Positions 13,906 to 16,379 of a stretch of 16,379 nt of DNA are shown piece after piece (position 1 is the stretch's first letter; each line of letters begins with the position of its first letter). The position numbers and the translations under genes were made by a program. A model generated the notes under the pieces. It was not told the origin of the DNA and did no database searches. It was given only the letters and a program-made list of their open reading frames with translations. The stretch is from Nocardioidaceae bacterium (GTDB taxonomy: Bacteria; Actinomycetota; Actinomycetes; Propionibacteriales; Nocardioidaceae): assembly GCA_013811715.1 (NCBI GenBank), contig JACCUS010000129.1:1-16379 (forward strand). Reading direction: 5' to 3'.

Positions 13906-13934
13906 ATCCTACCTGTTGGTCGGCCGTCAGATAA
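13906..13934 (-). promoter_or_regulatory. Candidate secG promoter overlapping the tpiA stop
   Basis: On the minus strand TTATCT (13929-13934) is followed by a 17-base spacer and TAGGAT (13906-13911). The -10 fits TAnnnT and ends eight bases before the secG GTG, as in leaderless genes. The -35 is poor (three of six to TTGACA). The AGGA inside the -10 could equally be the secG SD site in a polycistronic message. Confidence 0.25.
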
Positions 13935-14724
13935 CGGGCATCGAGTAGAACCGGCAGATGCCGCCGAATTCGTCAGCCTCAAGGCTCGCGCCGCCGACGA
14001 GACAGCCGTCCACGTCGGGCTGCGCCATGATGCCGGCGACGTTCGCCGCCTTGACCGAGCCACCGTACAGGATGCGGGCCCTGTCGCCCGCATCCGCGCC
14101 GTACCACTCTCCCAGTCGGCCACGGATCGCCGCGCAGACCTCCTGGGCGTCGTCCGGAGTCGCGACCTCTCCGGTCCCGATCGCCCAGACCGGTTCGTAG
14201 GCGACGACCAGAGAGGCCACCTGTTCGGCGTCGAACTCGGCCAGCGACCCGTCGAGCTGCGTCAGGGTGTGAGCGATGTGGTCACCCGCCTGCCGGACTC
14301 CCAGTCCCTCGCCGACGCAAACGATCGGCGTCATCCCCGCTGCTATGGCCTTGTGCGCCTTGGCGTTGACGAGGGCATCGTCCTCGCGGTGGTGCTGCCG
14401 GCGCTCCGAATGGCCCACGACGACGTACGAGCATCCGAGCTTGGCCAGCATGGCCGAGCTGATCTCACCGGTGTGGGCGCCGTCGTCGTGCACCGAGATG
14501 TCCTGGGCGCCGTATTTGAGCCCGAGCCGGTCTCCGTCGACGAGGGTCTGCACACTTCGCAGGTCGGTGAACGGCGGCAGTACGACGACCTCGGCCCTTC
14601 CGTAGTCGTGCTTCTTGTCCGAGAGCGTCCAGGCGAGCTTCTGCACCAGGACCACCGCCTCGTGGTGGTTGAGGTTCATCTTCCAGTTCCCGGCCATCAG
14701 CGGGACACGGTTGTGCGTTGGCAT
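13927..14724 (-). CDS. tpiA: Triosephosphate isomerase
   Basis: TpiA interconverts dihydroxyacetone phosphate and glyceraldehyde-3-phosphate. The 265-residue (beta/alpha)8 barrel has GNWKMN with N13 and K15, the catalytic His H105 in VVVGHSERR, the catalytic Glu E177 in YEPVWAIGTG, and the phosphate-binding YGGSVKAAN (220-228) and GCLVGGASL (240-248). The C-terminus (DEFGGICRFYSMPVI) is complete. The ATG at 14724 has GAGGAGG 11 bases upstream. It lies 21 bases downstream of pgk and 29 bases before secG, so gap-pgk-tpiA-secG is likely one transcript. Confidence 0.97.
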   Translation of the reverse strand: MPTHNRVPLMAGNWKMNLNHHEAVVLVQKLAWTLSDKKHDYGRAEVVVLPPFTDLRSVQTLVDGDRLGLKYGAQDISVHDDGAHTGEISSAMLAKLGCSYVVVGHSERRQHHREDDALVNAKAHKAIAAGMTPIVCVGEGLGVRQAGDHIAHTLTQLDGSLAEFDAEQVASLVVAYEPVWAIGTGEVATPDDAQEVCAAIRGRLGEWYGADAGDRARILYGGSVKAANVAGIMAQPDVDGCLVGGASLEADEFGGICRFYSMPVI

Positions 14725-14745
14725 GCGGGTCGGGCCCTCCTCGCC

Positions 14746-15948
14746 TCAGTCCTCGAGTACGTCGATGCCGGGAAGAGACTTGCCCTCGAGAAATTCGAGG
14801 CTGGCGCCGCCACCGGTGGAGATGTGACCGAACTGGCCGTCGGTGAAACCTAACTGTCGGACCGCCGCGGCCGAGTCTCCGCCGCCGACGACGGTGAGCC
14901 CGTTAGTCTGTGTGAGGGCTTCTGCGACGGCACGTGTGCCGTTCGCGAACGCGTCCTTCTCGAAGACACCCATCGGCCCGTTCCAGAAGACGGTGGCGGC
15001 GTCGCCGAGTGCCGCCGCGAAGGCGGCCGCGGAGTCCGGTCCGATGTCGAGGCCGATCTGGTCCGCAGGCATCGCATCGGCAGCCACGACGGTCGCCGAC
15101 GACTCGGCGTCGAACTCCGGCGCCACCACGATGTCGGTCGGCAGCACGATCCCCACACCGGCCGCCCGGGCCTGGTCGAGGTAGCCGCGGACCGTGTCCA
15201 TCTGGTCGTCCTCGAGCAGGCTCTTGCCGACCTCGTGGCCGAGCGCGGCGAGGAACGTGAAGACCATGCCGCCCCCGATCAGCAGCCTGTCGGCCCTGCC
15301 GAGCAGGCTCGCGATCACCCCCAGCTTGTCAGACACCTTGGATCCCCCGAGCACCACGACATAGGGGTGGCTGGGGTTCTCGGTGAGGCGCCGGAGCACC
15401 GCGATCTCGGTGAGCACGAGTCCACCGGCGGCATGGGGAAGGCGCTGTGCCACGTCGTACACGCTCGCCTGCTTGCGGTGTACGACGCCGAAGCCGTCAC
15501 TCACGAAGGCGTCACCGAGCTCGGCCAGCTGGTCGGCGAAGACGGCCCGTTCTTCGTCGTCCTTGCTCGTCTCGCCGCGGTTGAAGCGGACGTTCTCCAG
15601 CAGCACGACGTCGCTGTTCTTCATCGCCTCGACCACGGACCGGGCTGAGTCGCCCACCGTGTCGGGGGCATGGGTCACCCTCGTGTCGAGGAGCGCGCCG
15701 AGCCGGGCGGCCACGGGGGCAAGTGAGTACGCCGAGTCGGGCTGCCCGTTCGGACGCCCGAGGTGGGCCAGCACTATGACCTTCGCGCCGCGGGACCGCA
15801 GGTCCGCGATCGTCGGAACGCTGGCGCGGATGCGACCGTCGTCGGTGACGACCGAGCGGTCCAGCGGCACATTGAGATCGGAGCGGACAAGGACCCGTCT
15901 GCCTTCGAAGCCGTCGAGCCCGTCGGCCAGCCGGTCGACCGTCTGCAC
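14746..15948 (-). CDS. pgk: Phosphoglycerate kinase
   Basis: Pgk transfers the acyl phosphate of 1,3-bisphosphoglycerate to ADP. The roughly 400-residue protein shows the N-domain substrate block VLVRSDLNVPL (19-29), HLGRP (62-66), SDGFGVVHR, LIGGGMVFTF, the hinge-region FWNGPMGVFE, and the nucleotide-loop end GGGDSAAAVRQLG and HISTGGGASLEFLEG. I place the start at the GTG at 15948 because GGAG stands six bases upstream. An in-frame GTG at 15960 adds four residues but has no SD site. The gene begins only about 14 bases after the gap stop, so the two are cotranscribed. Confidence 0.96.
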   Translation of the reverse strand: MQTVDRLADGLDGFEGRRVLVRSDLNVPLDRSVVTDDGRIRASVPTIADLRSRGAKVIVLAHLGRPNGQPDSAYSLAPVAARLGALLDTRVTHAPDTVGDSARSVVEAMKNSDVVLLENVRFNRGETSKDDEERAVFADQLAELGDAFVSDGFGVVHRKQASVYDVAQRLPHAAGGLVLTEIAVLRRLTENPSHPYVVVLGGSKVSDKLGVIASLLGRADRLLIGGGMVFTFLAALGHEVGKSLLEDDQMDTVRGYLDQARAAGVGIVLPTDIVVAPEFDAESSATVVAADAMPADQIGLDIGPDSAAAFAAALGDAATVFWNGPMGVFEKDAFANGTRAVAEALTQTNGLTVVGGGDSAAAVRQLGFTDGQFGHISTGGGASLEFLEGKSLPGIDVLED

Positions 15949-15962
15949 CACACTCTCCACGC

Positions 15963-16379
<417 letters not shown>

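Overview
This 16.4 kb window is high-GC DNA from an actinomycete. The gene order (ABC transporter, heme A synthase, ctaB, tkt-tal-pgi-zwf-opcA-pgl, then rbpA-secG-tpiA-pgk-gap on the opposite strand), the presence of opcA and rbpA, the frequent GTG starts and the actinobacterial-type transaldolase all fit Actinomycetota. From memory of gene order I would guess a Nocardioidaceae/Propionibacteriales relative, but nothing in the window fixes the genus.

Layout. (1) Positions 1-2484, plus strand: the 3' part of a DrrA-like ABC ATPase, its type-2 permease, and CtaA/COX15 heme A synthase, all overlapping at their junctions. (2) Positions 2517-3506, minus strand: ctaB, heme O synthase, convergent with ctaA. 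Together the two make heme A for cytochrome oxidase. (3) Positions 3507-3808: a divergent regulatory gap holding a perfect 12-bp palindrome and a strong Shine-Dalgarno (SD) site before tkt. (4) Positions 3809-12061, plus strand: a compact pentose-phosphate operon tkt-tal-pgi-zwf-opcA-pgl. From tal onward every stop overlaps the next start. (5) Positions 12062-13252: a single gene for an AbiEi-like/DUF559 putative nuclease. It is flanked by long imperfect inverted repeats and sits exactly in the gap between two convergent core operons. (6) Positions 13253-16379, minus strand: gap (partial), pgk, tpiA, secG and rbpA, read in that order.

Together, zwf/opcA/pgl make 6-phosphogluconate and NADPH from glucose-6-phosphate. 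Tkt and Tal shuttle carbon between pentose phosphates and glycolysis, Pgi links to fructose-6-phosphate, and TpiA/Gap/Pgk run the triose section of glycolysis. The 6-phosphogluconate dehydrogenase gene is not in the window.

Most of the window is ordinary core metabolism. The accessory piece worth a second look is the one-gene, inverted-repeat-bounded segment at about 12069-13240. Its arms match at 28 of 32 positions in the core and about 42 of 55 over the full length, and a perfect DnaA-box-like 9-mer lies inside it. Second in interest is a histone-H1-like Ala/Lys tail on OpcA, encoded by a 15-bp tandem repeat. No tRNA, rRNA, CRISPR array, transposase or integrase was seen. No stretch longer than 300 bases lacks a gene.
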